44,721 nucleotides of DNA from an uncultured Pelagibacteraceae bacterium (GCA_902601235.1 CACKMG010000006.1:1-44721); one strand, 5' to 3'. Numbered from the stretch's first letter, positions 1 to 9,039 are shown. The notes: a model not told the origin generated them from the letters alone. A program made the numbers and translations.

Positions 1-1741
1 CTAAATGATACTTTCTAATAACCATTAAGCCCGCATACTCACCTTGAGCACCTGCATTAGGTTGCAAAGAAACACCTGAAAAACCAGTTATAGAACGCAA
101 CCAATTTTTTAGATCAGTAAATAAATCTCTAAAACCTTCCATTTGTTCAATTGGTACAAACGGATGAGGTTCTGCAAATTCTTTCCATGATATTGGGATC
201 ATTTCGGCAGCAGCATTTAATTTCATTGTACAAGAACCAAGTGCAATCATAGTTCTATTCAATGCTATATCTTTATCTTCTAATCTTTTTAAATATCTAA
301 GCATTTCAGTTTCGGAGTGATATGAGTTAAAAACTGGATGTTCTAAATATTTTGAAGTTCTTAATAAATTTTTTGGAAGATTAGGTAAACTTACCGATGG
401 ATCTTCTTTTTTGATTGATTCTGCTGCATTAAAGATTTTTAATAGTTGATTTACTCTATATACATTTTTTCTCTCATCAAATGAAACAGCAAGCATTTCA
501 GAATTTACTTTTCGAATATTAACTCTCTGATTCAAAGCATTCTTATAAATTTGATCAGTCTTTTCTTTAGTAATAATCGTTACAGTATCAAAAAAATTAT
601 TCGAATAAAGCTCGTAGCCAGATTGTTTTATTTTATCAGCAAAACTTTTTGCTAATTGAGACACTCTTTCTGAAATATTTTTAATTCCATCCGGACCATG
701 ATAAATAGCATACGCTGCTGACACAATTGCTAATAAAGCTTGGGCAGTACAAATATTACTCGTCGCCTTATCTCTTCTAATATGTTGCTCTCTCGTTTGT
801 AATGATAACCTGTATGCTTTATTACCATGTCTATCAACTGATACACCAACAATCCTTCCCGGCATTGATCTTTTAAACTCATCTTTTGTAGCAAAAAAAG
901 CTGCATGTGGACCTCCATATCCCATTGGAATACCAAATCTTTGAGAGCTTCCAACTGCAATGTCGGCACCAAGTTCTCTTGGCGTTTTTAATTTTGCTAG
1001 GGCTAACAGATCACAAGCTAATACAGCCTTCCCATTCTTTTTGTGAATTTTGCTAATTGCTTCACTTGGGTCTTTAATATCTCCTAAAGTTCCTGGATAT
1101 TGCAAAATTCCACAAACTAAATCCTCGTTTATTTGATCTAAAACTTCATCTTCTCTACCAACTAAAACTTTTAAACCCATAGGTTCAGCTCTTGTTTGAA
1201 TTACATTTATAGTTTGAGGATGACAATCTTCAGAAACAAAAACTAAATTACTATCTTTTTTATTTAATCTGTGACTTAGACCCATGGCCTCTGCTGCTGC
1301 TGTGCCTTCATCTAATAAAGAAGCATTGGCAATATCCATTCCTGTAAAGTCAACAATCATTTGTTGAAAGTTCAATAACATCTCAAGTCTTCCTTGTGCT
1401 ACCTCAGGCTGATAAGGTGTGTAGGAAGTATACCACCCTGGATTTTCCAGTATATTTCTCAAAATTACATAAGGTGTATACGTTCCATAATAACCCATGC
1501 CAATAAAATTTGAGTAAACTTGATTTTTTTTCGAAATCGCTCGTAACTTTCTTAACGCTTCGTACTCTGAATTTGAGTCACCAATATTAAGTTCACCTTT
1601 AAACTTTATTTTTTCTGGAACAGTATTGTCAATCAAATCATCTAGCGATTGATAATTTAATTCTTTTAACATTTTTGATTGGTCTTCCTCTGAAGGACCA
1701 ATATGTCTTTTTAAAAAATCTTTTTCTGAATTTGGTAACAT
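1..1741 (-). CDS. gcvP: Glycine dehydrogenase (decarboxylating), P protein, partial
   Basis: P protein of the glycine cleavage system, the PLP enzyme that decarboxylates glycine and passes the aminomethyl group to the lipoyl arm of GcvH. The reading frame starts at an ATG at 1741 that shares its A with the gcvH stop codon (TAATG), and runs open to the left edge, so only about 580 N-terminal residues are visible. Family-typical stretches can be read: KRHIGPSEEDQ near the N-terminus, GMGYYGTYTP, PYQPEVAQGRLE, LLDEGTAAAEAM, GPHAAFFAT and GSCTMKLN near the edge. The PLP-binding lysine lies further on, outside the window. It is one long chain, not split into the two subunits some bacteria have. 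Third gene of a gcvT-gcvH-gcvP operon, so it should share the upstream glycine riboswitch. Confidence 0.95.
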   Translation of the reverse strand, partial: MLPNSEKDFLKRHIGPSEEDQSKMLKELNYQSLDDLIDNTVPEKIKFKGELNIGDSNSEYEALRKLRAISKKNQVYSNFIGMGYYGTYTPYVILRNILENPGWYTSYTPYQPEVAQGRLEMLLNFQQMIVDFTGMDIANASLLDEGTAAAEAMGLSHRLNKKDSNLVFVSEDCHPQTINVIQTRAEPMGLKVLVGREDEVLDQINEDLVCGILQYPGTLGDIKDPSEAISKIHKKNGKAVLACDLLALAKLKTPRELGADIAVGSSQRFGIPMGYGGPHAAFFATKDEFKRSMPGRIVGVSVDRHGNKAYRLSLQTREQHIRRDKATSNICTAQALLAIVSAAYAIYHGPDGIKNISERVSQLAKSFADKIKQSGYELYSNNFFDTVTIITKEKTDQIYKNALNQRVNIRKVNSEMLAVSFDERKNVYRVNQLLKIFNAAESIKKEDPSVSLPNLPKNLLRTSKYLEHPVFNSYHSETEMLRYLKRLEDKDIALNRTMIALGSCTMKLNAAAEMIPISWKEFAEPHPFVPIEQMEGFRDLFTDLKNWLRSITGFSGVSLQPNAGAQGEYAGLMVIRKYHL

Positions 1742-2121
1742 TATGCTGAAGTCTCCTTTGCAAATTTATCGTAATCGTCTTTATTCATTAAAGTATCCAT
1801 TTCTGATGGATCTTTTATTTTAAGTTTAAAAAACCAAGCTGAGTCTTCTGGGTCTTGATTAATCTTTGATGGATCATCTACTATAGCTTGATTAGTATCA
1901 ACTACTTCACCACTCACAGGAGTGTATACATCGCTAGCTGCTTTAGTTGACTCTACCACACCAGCTGTACCATCTTTTTCAACATTAGAACCTTTTTCTG
2001 GAAGTTCTGCAAAAACTATATCTCCAAGCATTTCAGTTGCATGCTTAGTAATTCCAACAATAGCTATATCTCCCTCTAATTTAATCCATTCATGTTCCTT
2101 AGAGTATTTTACCTCACTCAT
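1741..2121 (-). CDS. gcvH: Glycine cleavage system H protein
   Basis: Lipoyl carrier of the glycine cleavage system, shuttling the aminomethyl group from the P protein to the T protein. It has 126 residues, the usual length. The lipoylated lysine is K60 in the motif [11 protein letters not shown], and the flanking EHEW near residue 10 and [12 protein letters not shown] are typical of the family. The ATG overlaps the end of gcvT by four bases (ATGA), and the stop overlaps the gcvP start by one base, so the three genes are tightly coupled in translation. Cytoplasmic. Function is secure from sequence and context. Confidence 0.97.
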   Translation of the reverse strand: MSEVKYSKEHEWIKLEGDIAIVGITKHATEMLGDIVFAELPEKGSNVEKDGTAGVVESTKAASDVYTPVSGEVVDTNQAIVDDPSKINQDPEDSAWFFKLKIKDPSEMDTLMNKDDYDKFAKETSA

Positions 2122-3224
2122 TTGTTTGCTCCTTTCACATAACTTTTTTTATAAAACGGTAAACCACAAATATTTGCCGGGTATTTTTTTCCTCTTACTT
2201 CTAAAAAAACTTTCGTATCTTTTTTTGAAAATTCATTTTCAACATAACCCATTGCAACTGGTCCATTTACACTTGGGCCAAACGTTCCACTGGTTATCTC
2301 ACCTATGTGTAAATCTGATTGATTAAATATCTTAGTTTTTTCTCTGGCAATTATTTTTCCCTCAGGCTTAACGCCAACTCTGATTTTGCTAACACCGTCA
2401 TTTAGTTGTTTATAGATTTTATTTGATCCAATAAAATTTCCTTTTGAAATTCTCTCTTTTGAAATAGCCCATTTTAAATTTGCTTCAACTGGTGTTTTAT
2501 CTTTATCCAATTCATGACCGTACAAACATAAGCCTGCTTCCAATCTAAGAGTATCTCTTGCACCAAGACCAATTAGTTTTGCTCCTTTTTCAATCAATTT
2601 TTTTGTAAACTTTTCAGCTTGATCGTTAGGTAGAGAAATTTCAAATCCATCTTCTCCTGTATAACCAGATCTTGTAATATAAATTTTTTGTTCTTTAAAC
2701 AAAAACCAATTGCCTGACATAAACGATAAATCTTTTACACCGTTAATAAAATCATTTAATATTTTTACTGATTTAGGTCCTTGGATAGCGATTAAAGATC
2801 TTTTTTCATCCAAGACCATTTTATATTTATTATTTAATAATTTACTTAAAATTTTAAAATCATTTTCTTTACATGCAGCATTTAAAATAATCAAAAAACC
2901 TTGCTCAATTTTGGTTATAATTAAATCATCATATATTCCTGCCTCGTCATTCATTAAAAAACTATATTTTGAATGATTCAACTTTAAATCTTTTAAATTT
3001 AATGGAAAAATTTTTTCTAAATCCTCAATTAATTTCTCGTCTCCATATAAAAACAATTGACCCATGTGAGAAACATCAAAGATACCTGAATGATTTCTTG
3101 TAAATTTATGCTCTTCAACTATTCCATCTGAATATTGAATGGGCATTTGATAGCCAGCAAATTCAACAAACTTTGCCTTACTATCTTGATGCAATTGATA
3201 TAAAGATGTTTTTTTTATTTCCAT
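2118..3224 (-). CDS. gcvT: Glycine cleavage system T protein (aminomethyltransferase)
   Basis: Tetrahydrofolate-dependent aminomethyltransferase that releases ammonia from aminomethyl-GcvH and makes 5,10-methylene-THF. The frame is open from an ATG at 3242, but that codon lies directly against the last riboswitch stem and would add MGKRIN. I prefer the ATG at 3224: it gives the family-like start [12 protein letters not shown] and has an AAAAGAA purine stretch upstream. The protein is then 368 residues. Visible family blocks are [38 protein letters not shown] and [21 protein letters not shown]. First gene of the gcvTHP operon, controlled by the tandem glycine riboswitch at 3243-3385. The start choice is inference; the function is firm. 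Confidence 0.95.
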   Translation of the reverse strand: MEIKKTSLYQLHQDSKAKFVEFAGYQMPIQYSDGIVEEHKFTRNHSGIFDVSHMGQLFLYGDEKLIEDLEKIFPLNLKDLKLNHSKYSFLMNDEAGIYDDLIITKIEQGFLIILNAACKENDFKILSKLLNNKYKMVLDEKRSLIAIQGPKSVKILNDFINGVKDLSFMSGNWFLFKEQKIYITRSGYTGEDGFEISLPNDQAEKFTKKLIEKGAKLIGLGARDTLRLEAGLCLYGHELDKDKTPVEANLKWAISKERISKGNFIGSNKIYKQLNDGVSKIRVGVKPEGKIIAREKTKIFNQSDLHIGEITSGTFGPSVNGPVAMGYVENEFSKKDTKVFLEVRGKKYPANICGLPFYKKSYVKGANK

Positions 3225-3242
3225 ATTAATTCTTTTACCCAT

Positions 3243-3385
3243 CTGTATATTTGCCTGAGAGTATTACTCCTTCGGCGAGAATTAAATCTCTTTCCAGAAT
3301 TAATATGCTACGGTCCTTTTTGCCTGAGAGATTCCTGGGTGGTTGCTCCTTCGGCGCTACGATTTTTTGTAGTCTCTCCCGTTGA
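3243..3385 (-). ncRNA. Tandem glycine riboswitch upstream of gcvT
   Basis: Two glycine aptamers sit head to tail on the minus strand. The first (about 3310-3385) reads GGGAGAGACU, then GCGCCGAAGGAGCAACC, then UCUCUCAGGCAAAAAGGACC. The second (about 3243-3297) reads GGAAAGAGAU, then UCGCCGAAGGAGUAAUACUCUCAGGC. The GCCGAAGGAG and CUCUCAGGCAAA blocks are the conserved core of the glycine class. The last stem ends within a few bases of the first possible gcvT start. No terminator hairpin is visible after the aptamers, so control of translation is more likely than attenuation. Glycine riboswitches that activate gcv genes are established, including in SAR11. Confidence 0.95.
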
Positions 3386-3390
3386 AGGAA

Positions 3391-3419
3391 TATATACCAC
3401 AAATTTAGATGAACTTAAA
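3391..3419 (-). promoter_or_regulatory. Probable promoter of the glycine riboswitch-gcvTHP operon
   Basis: On the minus strand TTTAAG (3414-3419) and TATATA (3391-3396) are separated by 17 bases. Initiation about seven bases downstream would begin the transcript at the 5' end of the first aptamer. The fit to a sigma-70 promoter is moderate, and AT-rich DNA gives such matches by chance; the position is the main support. Confidence 0.45.
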
Positions 3420-3422
3420 TGT

Positions 3423-4295
3423 TTATTGTGTCTGCTTTTTAGCAATAAACTTATCCAAAAATTGTATTACTACAGCTGTTATAACTATTGATCCTCCAAT
3501 TAGGACAGAAATTGGGAGATTTTCATTTGCAAATAACCAGGCCCAAAAAGGTCCCAATACAGCTTCAGTTAACATTATTATTCCCACAAAAGCTGACGGG
3601 GTTGATCTAGCACCAATAGTTATAAAAATAAAACCAAATCCTAATTGAAAAAAACCTGCTAAAAAACCCAAAAAGATATCATAAGTTGATATCGTTATAG
3701 TTGGTGACATTATTAAACCAACTAATGTAGCAAAAATACCTGCAACTAACTGAAGTGGAATCATATCTACATCTGGAAACTTTCTCACAATCAAAATTAA
3801 AATTGCAAAAGAAATAGGCATAATAAATGCAACTAAGTTTCCTGTCATTTGACCTGGTGTAACTGAATCTCCTAACATAAAAATAATTCCAATAACTGCA
3901 ATAACAATACAAGTAAGGGTAAGTTTTGAAACTTTTTCTTTCAAAAAAATGTATCCAAAAATTGCAAGAAATAGAGTTTGTGTCTGAATAATAAAATTTG
4001 TATTTGCAACAGTTGTTTCATACATTGCAAATACATAGCTTACAAAACCTATCGATAAGATTAAACCGCCAATGAAACCGGGAAGACCAGATTTATAAAG
4101 TGCACTAAAAACAGTTTTTTTATAGCTTATAAAGAGAAAAATACTGACTACAATTATAAAAAAAAATGATCTCCAAAATAAAATTTGCCAAAGAGTTGAT
4201 CCCTCAAAAGATTTAACTATTAAACCTCCAAAACTTAAGCTTACAGCTCCTAAAAAAACTAAAAAAGGACCAGGTAAATTTTTAATTAAATTCAT
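3423..4295 (-). CDS. EamA/DMT-family membrane transporter
   Basis: Inner membrane protein of the drug/metabolite transporter superfamily, 290 residues with about ten hydrophobic segments in two five-helix halves. The second half contains GFIFITIGARSTPSAFVGIIMLTEAVLGPFWAWLF, typical of EamA proteins. Members usually export amino acids, nucleobases or other small metabolites; the substrate cannot be read from the sequence. The ATG directly follows the pxpC stop (TAAATG), so it is translated with pxpB-pxpC and may move 5-oxoproline, glutamate or a related compound. That link is inference. It ends about 40 bases before the gcvT riboswitch. Confidence 0.85.
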   Translation of the reverse strand: MNLIKNLPGPFLVFLGAVSLSFGGLIVKSFEGSTLWQILFWRSFFFIIVVSIFLFISYKKTVFSALYKSGLPGFIGGLILSIGFVSYVFAMYETTVANTNFIIQTQTLFLAIFGYIFLKEKVSKLTLTCIVIAVIGIIFMLGDSVTPGQMTGNLVAFIMPISFAILILIVRKFPDVDMIPLQLVAGIFATLVGLIMSPTITISTYDIFLGFLAGFFQLGFGFIFITIGARSTPSAFVGIIMLTEAVLGPFWAWLFANENLPISVLIGGSIVITAVVIQFLDKFIAKKQTQ

Positions 4296-5240
4296 TTAAA
4301 TTTGAGAAATTAAATTTTGAGTTTCTAATTCATACAACTTAAATAAAGACTCTGCATTAGATAATTCACACTCTTGAAATTTAATTTTTGTTCCTGGAGT
4401 TAATTGTACTAATTTGTCATAATCAGCACTTATCACAACTCCTATTTTTGGATATCCTCCAATTGTACCATGATCTGAAAGCATGATAATAGGATTGCCA
4501 TCTGCTGGTACTTGTATTACACCTTTTATTAAACCTTCAGATTTTATATTGGTATTAACTACATTTTCTATTTTTGAACCCTCTAATCTCATTCCCATTC
4601 GATCAGATAACTTGGAAATAATAAATTCTTTTTCAAAAAAATTTTTTTTTCCTTGCTCTGAAAAATAATTAAAATTAGTTCCTTTAATTACTCTAATATT
4701 TTCTATTCTTGTATTAACATAATTTAATTTTTTAATATTAGAATTTTTATTAATCTTTATAATATTTATTTTTTGGTCATTATCTAATTTTCTACCCTCA
4801 TTAGCACCTATATATGCTTTTGTGTTAGTAGAGCAACTTGACCACTGATATTTTAAATCAAATTGAGCACTCACAGCTAAATATCCATAAACAGATTTAT
4901 TAGTAGACAAGATATCTATTTTATCTCCATTATTTATTTCAAAAGTTTGATAACATGCTCCATTAATATCATTATTATTTTTCTTGATTGTAAAGTTTAC
5001 ATCACCTGTAATAGCAATATTAATTCTTTCTCCTGAAAATTCTAATAAAGGGCCTTGGTAAGCGAACTCAATTACAGGTAATTCAGTTTTATTTCCTACT
5101 AATTTATTTGCCAGTAAATAATTTCTTTTATCCATAGCACCACTAAACGGAATACCAATATGATAAAGGTTATCTCGACCATGATCTTGGAAGGTTGTAT
5201 TAATCCCAGCTCTTAAAATTTTAAAAAAATTTTTACTCAT
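4296..5240 (-). CDS. pxpC: 5-oxoprolinase subunit PxpC
   Basis: Carboxyltransferase-like subunit (AHS2 / KipA type) of the ATP-dependent 5-oxoprolinase PxpABC, which opens pyroglutamate to glutamate. It has 314 residues, close to E. coli PxpC. Visible family features are the start LRAGINTTFQDHGRDNLYHIGIPFSGAMDKRNYLLAN, the block SDRMGMRLEG, and GLIKGVIQVPADGNPIIMLSDHGTIGGYPKIGVV. It overlaps the end of pxpB by eight bases and abuts the EamA gene. The protein is lysine- and asparagine-rich in the middle, like its neighbours. Older annotations often call this biotin-dependent carboxyltransferase or allophanate hydrolase subunit 2. Confidence 0.92.
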   Translation of the reverse strand: MSKNFFKILRAGINTTFQDHGRDNLYHIGIPFSGAMDKRNYLLANKLVGNKTELPVIEFAYQGPLLEFSGERINIAITGDVNFTIKKNNNDINGACYQTFEINNGDKIDILSTNKSVYGYLAVSAQFDLKYQWSSCSTNTKAYIGANEGRKLDNDQKINIIKINKNSNIKKLNYVNTRIENIRVIKGTNFNYFSEQGKKNFFEKEFIISKLSDRMGMRLEGSKIENVVNTNIKSEGLIKGVIQVPADGNPIIMLSDHGTIGGYPKIGVVISADYDKLVQLTPGTKIKFQECELSNAESLFKLYELETQNLISQI

Positions 5241-5907
5241 TAAAGTTTTTATATTGATCTTTTGTTATACTTTTAAAAATCACTGTGTCACCTGGATTAA
5301 TCAAACTAGGATTTTTTTCATTTGAACTATCAAAAATATTTACAGGCGTGTTACCAATTATGTTCCATCCACCAGGACTTTCAAAAGTATAAATATTTGC
5401 AAATTGTTCTGTTAAACCCACAGATCCTTTAGGCACTTTAACTCTTGGTGTTTCAAGTCTTTCTGCTCTCATATTTTTATCGAGATCACCCAGAAATGGC
5501 ATACCTGCAATAAAACCTGTCATATAACAAAAAAATTTTTTGTTATAAAAATTTTCATAGATTTTTTCTACGCTTAACTTAAGTCTTTTTTCCAATCTCT
5601 TAATATCTAAAGAAAAATTTTGATCATTACAAACTGGAATTTCAATTTCCTTATTTTTAAAACTATCTTTAATATCTACATTAAGGTTTTCTATTTTTTT
5701 TTTTAAATTTATGTAATTAGTTTTTTTAAGATCGAATGATATTATCAGCTTATTATAGGATGGTGTAAGGTTGTTTATTCCTTCAATATTTTCTTTTTTA
5801 ATACTTTGAAAATATTTAATTACTTGAGTATTGGTAGTTTTATTTACCTCATTTCCAAAATCGCAGTATAAAGCTGCGTCACCAAGATTTAATATATTTT
5901 TTATCAT
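5233..5907 (-). CDS. pxpB: 5-oxoprolinase subunit PxpB
   Basis: AHS1 / KipI-type subunit of the 5-oxoprolinase complex, 224 residues. The start LGDAALYCDFGNEVN and the block MTGFIAGMPFLGDLD followed by RLETPRVKVPKGSVG and ESPGGWNIIGNTPVNIFD are diagnostic. It precedes pxpC with an eight-base overlap and is divergent from pxpA, whose ATG is only 27 bases away, so the enzyme's subunits are made from two facing transcripts. KipI in Bacillus is a sporulation-kinase inhibitor, but the neighbouring PxpA and PxpC make the oxoprolinase role much more likely here. Confidence 0.92.
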   Translation of the reverse strand: MIKNILNLGDAALYCDFGNEVNKTTNTQVIKYFQSIKKENIEGINNLTPSYNKLIISFDLKKTNYINLKKKIENLNVDIKDSFKNKEIEIPVCNDQNFSLDIKRLEKRLKLSVEKIYENFYNKKFFCYMTGFIAGMPFLGDLDKNMRAERLETPRVKVPKGSVGLTEQFANIYTFESPGGWNIIGNTPVNIFDSSNEKNPSLINPGDTVIFKSITKDQYKNFNE

Positions 5908-5914
5908 GCCATGT

Positions 5915-5931
5915 TATACTTAACTATTATA
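5915..5931. promoter_or_regulatory. Possible overlapping divergent promoters for pxpA and pxpB
   Basis: The 27-base gap between the two starts holds TATACT on the plus strand (5915-5920) and TATAAT on the minus strand (5926-5931). Each is placed to start a transcript 8-12 bases before its gene. If both are real, polymerases would compete for the same DNA. Neither has a convincing -35 box, so this is tentative. Confidence 0.3.
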
Positions 5932-5934
5932 ACT

Positions 5935-6708
5935 ATGGAAATTAATATCAATTGCGATTTAGGTGAAAAATCAAAACATCACTCTAATAAACACGATCCT
6001 GATTTATTAAAAATTGTAAATTCTGCTAATGTTGCTTGTGGTTATCATGCTGGTGATGAGGAAACCATGAGTCAAGTCATTGAGATTTCTAAAAATAATG
6101 GAGTAAGTATAGGTGCGCATCCATCATTTTATGATCCCGAAAATTTTGGCAGAGAGAGAATGAATTTATCATCATCTGAAATAAATAAATTAATAGTAGA
6201 TCAATATAATATTTTACAGAGGATTGCTTCTGATCATGGAGAAAAAGTATCACATATAAAACCTCACGGAGCTCTAAACAATATGGCATGTGAAGATATT
6301 GATTTAGCTACAACATTGGCAAAAACTATCAAAGATATAGATAAGGATCTGATATACTTAGTTCCAACTGGTTCAAGGATGCAAGAAGCAGCAAAAAAAT
6401 TAGATATGAAAATTGCGTGTGAGATATTTGCAGATAGGAATTATGAGGATGATGGAAACCTTGTATCTAGAAAAAAATCACATGCACTCATCATAGATCC
6501 TGAAATAGCAAAAAAGCATGTTTTGAAAATGGTTAAAAATCAGTCGCTTAATTGTCACAGTGGAAAGCAAATACCTTGTGAAATTGACTCTGTGTGTATA
6601 CATGGAGATAATCTGAGTTCATTAGATACCGCTAGATCTATAAAAGACAATTTGGTCAAAAATGGCTTAGAATTAAAAAAATTAAATGAATTAAAAAAAT
6701 TTTTATAA
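5935..6708 (+). CDS. pxpA: 5-oxoprolinase subunit PxpA (LamB/YcsF family)
   Basis: LamB/YcsF-family subunit of the ATP-dependent 5-oxoprolinase. I start it at the ATG at 5935, which gives MEININCDLGE, the family N-terminus; an upstream in-frame ATG at 5911 would add eight unrelated residues. The protein is then 257 residues. Visible motifs are NSANVACGYHAGDEETM, GVSIGAHPSFYD, HIKPHGALNN, EIFADRNYEDDGNLVSR and CIHGDN near the C-terminus, the conserved His and Asp residues of this fold. Divergent from pxpBC; its stop shares one base with the start of the TPR gene that follows. Confidence 0.93.
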   Translation: MEININCDLGEKSKHHSNKHDPDLLKIVNSANVACGYHAGDEETMSQVIEISKNNGVSIGAHPSFYDPENFGRERMNLSSSEINKLIVDQYNILQRIASDHGEKVSHIKPHGALNNMACEDIDLATTLAKTIKDIDKDLIYLVPTGSRMQEAAKKLDMKIACEIFADRNYEDDGNLVSRKKSHALIIDPEIAKKHVLKMVKNQSLNCHSGKQIPCEIDSVCIHGDNLSSLDTARSIKDNLVKNGLELKKLNELKKFL

Positions 6709-7196
6709 TGATTAAAAAAATAATTTTATTACTCTTTACCTACACCATTTTGACTACAAATGTTTTTAGTGCTGGGAGTAGCGGTGGTGATGGAGCAAAG
6801 AAATTAAGTTCTTATGACTCTGCAGTCAATAGAATTAAAAAAGCAAAAAAATATGAAAAAAAAGGTAAAGAAAAAAAAGCTAAAAAAATGTACAACGAAG
6901 CTCTAAAATATCTTTATAAAGCAAACAAAGAAAAACCTTTTGATCCTGATACATTAAATTATTTAGGATTTGCTAATAGAAAAATAGACAACATTAAAGA
7001 TGCAGAAATTTATTATTTAATGGGTTTAGAAATAGATCCAAAACATAATGGTATTAACGAATATTTAGGTGAACTTTATGTTTATACTGACAGACACAAT
7101 CTTGCAGTTGAAAGATTAGAGGTTTTAAAAAGTTGTAATTGTGAAGAGTATGAACAATTAAAAGCTGTTATAGCTGGAGAAGCTTCTAAATATTAA
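6708..7196 (+). CDS. Secreted TPR-repeat protein
   Basis: Protein of 162 residues with a signal peptide (about residues 1-22, ending VFSA), a lysine-rich segment (residues 40-65, KKAKKYEKKGKEKKAKK) and two to three tetratricopeptide repeats (PFDPDTLNYLGFANRKID, AEIYYLMGLEIDPKHNGINEYLGELYV). A CNC motif lies near the C-terminus. TPR proteins are usually binding scaffolds; the partner is not apparent. Translationally coupled to pxpA (TAATG) and convergent with dctM: the two stop codons overlap within the same TTAA. Its presence beside pxpA may be chance. Likely periplasmic. Confidence 0.75.
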   Translation: MIKKIILLLFTYTILTTNVFSAGSSGGDGAKKLSSYDSAVNRIKKAKKYEKKGKEKKAKKMYNEALKYLYKANKEKPFDPDTLNYLGFANRKIDNIKDAEIYYLMGLEIDPKHNGINEYLGELYVYTDRHNLAVERLEVLKSCNCEEYEQLKAVIAGEASKY

Positions 7197-8503
7197 TTGA
7201 TATTTTTAACCATTTGTTCAGGCATCCAAAGTGCTATCTCTGGAAAAATAACAACAAGTATTACTGCCAAAACCATTAGTAAAAATAAAGGAAATGCACT
7301 TCTTGCTATAAATCCCATATCTTTATTAGCCATTCCTTGAAGAACGAATAAATTAAATCCCACTGGAGGTGTAATTTGTGCCATCTCAACTACTATAACT
7401 AAAAATATTCCAAACCAGATCATATCAAACCCTGCTTGTCTAATCATTGGTTCAATGATAGCCATGGTGAGAACTACGGCTGAAATTCCATCAAGAAACA
7501 TTCCTAAAATTATGTAAAAAATCATTAGAACGAAAATTAATACATATGGTGAAAGATCCATGTTCTGTATCCAAATAGCTAAATTTCTAGGCAAGCCAGT
7601 AAAACCCATAGCTAAAGATAAAAATGTTGAACCTGCGAGTATGAATGCAATCATGCATGAAGTTTTTGTCGCTCCCAACAAAGAAGATTTAAATGTATCT
7701 AAATTCAAACTTTTTTGGAAAAAAGACAATATTAATGCTCCAACAACTCCTAGTGAAGCGGCTTCTGTAGCAGTTGCTACTCCTGTATATATTGATCCAA
7801 TTACCGCTAAGATTAATAGTATCACTGGCAAAAGTTGCTTGGATCTTTTAATTTTCTCAAAAAATGAGTATTCCTCAAGAATTTTTGGCATTTCTTTTTT
7901 ATTAATTAAAGACCAAATTATTACATATGACATGAATATTAGAGCAATCATTATACCTGGTATAATCCCTGCAATAAACAATTTTGCGATAGACTCTTGC
8001 ACAGCTACTCCATAAATTATTAATATAATTGAAGGTGGTATTAACAACCCTAGAGTTCCTGATCCAGCTAAACTTCCTAATAAAATTTTTTCAGGATATT
8101 TCCTTTTTCTTAATTCAGGGATAGACATTTTACCTACAGTCGCAACAGTTGCTGCGGATGATCCTGATATAGCAGCGAATAAAGCACAACCAACAACATT
8201 TACATGAATTAAACCACCAGGTAATTTTTGCATCCAAGGAGATAAACCTTTAAATAAATTTTCTGAAAGTTTTGTTCTAAAAAGAATTTCTCCCATCCAA
8301 ACAAATAAAGGCAAAGCAGTCAATGTCCATGAGGATGATGTGCCCCAAATAGTTGTTGCCATAGCATCACCAACTGGTCTTGAGGTAAATAACATCATTC
8401 CTATTGCTGATACACCAATCATGCTTATTGCTACCCATATACCAGATCCCAAAAAAAATAATAAAACGCTAATAAAAAATACCGTTAAAAATATTTCAGT
8501 CAT
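7193..8503 (-). CDS. dctM: TRAP transporter large permease (DctM)
   Basis: Large membrane subunit of a tripartite ATP-independent periplasmic transporter, 436 residues with about 12 hydrophobic segments. Family motifs include GCALFAAISGSSAATVATVGKMSIPELRKRKY, GSLAGSGTLGLLIPPSIILIIYGV and, near the C-terminus, VVEMAQITPPVGFNLFVLQGM. It uses an ion gradient to take up a carboxylated substrate delivered by DctP. Downstream of dctQ with no gap. The substrate is not fixed by this subunit; the nearby oxoprolinase genes make pyroglutamate one candidate. Confidence 0.93.
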   Translation of the reverse strand: MTEIFLTVFFISVLLFFLGSGIWVAISMIGVSAIGMMLFTSRPVGDAMATTIWGTSSSWTLTALPLFVWMGEILFRTKLSENLFKGLSPWMQKLPGGLIHVNVVGCALFAAISGSSAATVATVGKMSIPELRKRKYPEKILLGSLAGSGTLGLLIPPSIILIIYGVAVQESIAKLFIAGIIPGIMIALIFMSYVIIWSLINKKEMPKILEEYSFFEKIKRSKQLLPVILLILAVIGSIYTGVATATEAASLGVVGALILSFFQKSLNLDTFKSSLLGATKTSCMIAFILAGSTFLSLAMGFTGLPRNLAIWIQNMDLSPYVLIFVLMIFYIILGMFLDGISAVVLTMAIIEPMIRQAGFDMIWFGIFLVIVVEMAQITPPVGFNLFVLQGMANKDMGFIARSAFPLFLLMVLAVILVVIFPEIALWMPEQMVKNIN

Positions 8504-8986
8504 CTAATTATTCTTTATTTTTAAAATAAACTTGTGAAAAACACTTATAAAAAAAATAGCTGATCCAATCGCCACACTTGTTTGTGGTATCCAAATAAGT
8601 ATTTCATCAGCACCTTCACTACGTTCCTGAAATTTATAAGAAATGATTAACATTTTTACAAAGTAAAAGGCTAAATATCCTGAAAAAAAACTAGCTACAC
8701 CAAAACACCAGATCTCTAATAATCTTTTTTTATGTCCCGAAAATTTTTCTAAAAATAATGTTATTCTTATATGGCCACCTTCAACAAAAGTGTAAGCTAA
8801 AGCAAAAAAAGAGGCTGAGGCCATACAATAACCTGAATATTCTGCAAGACCTCTAATATAAAATCCAAATATCCTTGATGAAACACCAATTAAAATAAAG
8901 ACAGCTACTAAAATTAAAAAGAAGGCAGCGATATAACCAGAAAATTTATAAAGCTTATTTAAATTTTGATCAAATAGTTCTAACAT
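8504..8986 (-). CDS. dctQ: TRAP transporter small permease (DctQ)
   Basis: Small membrane subunit of the TRAP transporter, 160 residues with four hydrophobic segments (roughly residues 15-37, 50-68, 87-110 and 130-150). The motif EYSGYCMASASFFALAYTFVEGGHIRI is typical of DctQ, which partners with DctM. The ATG lies about eight bases after a strong hairpin at 8995-9022, so its ribosome site may be partly masked or its message reduced relative to dctP. The gene abuts dctM. Confidence 0.88.
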   Translation of the reverse strand: MLELFDQNLNKLYKFSGYIAAFFLILVAVFILIGVSSRIFGFYIRGLAEYSGYCMASASFFALAYTFVEGGHIRITLFLEKFSGHKKRLLEIWCFGVASFFSGYLAFYFVKMLIISYKFQERSEGADEILIWIPQTSVAIGSAIFFISVFHKFILKIKNN

Positions 8987-8994
8987 AATAATTT

Positions 8995-9022
8995 AAGGCC
9001 ACTTAAAAATTTAAGTGGCCTT
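8995..9022 (-). terminator. Intercistronic hairpin between dctP and dctQ
   Basis: A perfect inverted repeat, AAGGCCACTTAAA and its complement, separated by two bases, forms a stem of about 12 base pairs in the gap between dctP and dctQ. On the minus strand it is followed by an AT-rich stretch, not a clean T-run, so it may act as a weak terminator or as a 3' end that stabilises the dctP message. It would raise binding protein over permease, as is common in such operons. Confidence 0.6.
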
Positions 9023-9039
9023 TAATTAATTAATCTCAA

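Noticed and set aside
1922..2326. Plus-strand frame of 134 codons opposite gcvH and gcvT
   Set aside because: Overlaps two certain genes in antisense; a shadow frame.
7193..7196. Overlapping stop codons of the TPR gene and dctM as a regulatory site
   Set aside because: The shared TTAA is a simple result of dense packing; no further structure is seen.
7560..8015. Plus-strand frame of 151 codons opposite dctM
   Set aside because: Lies wholly inside a well-supported membrane protein gene and shows no recognisable domain.
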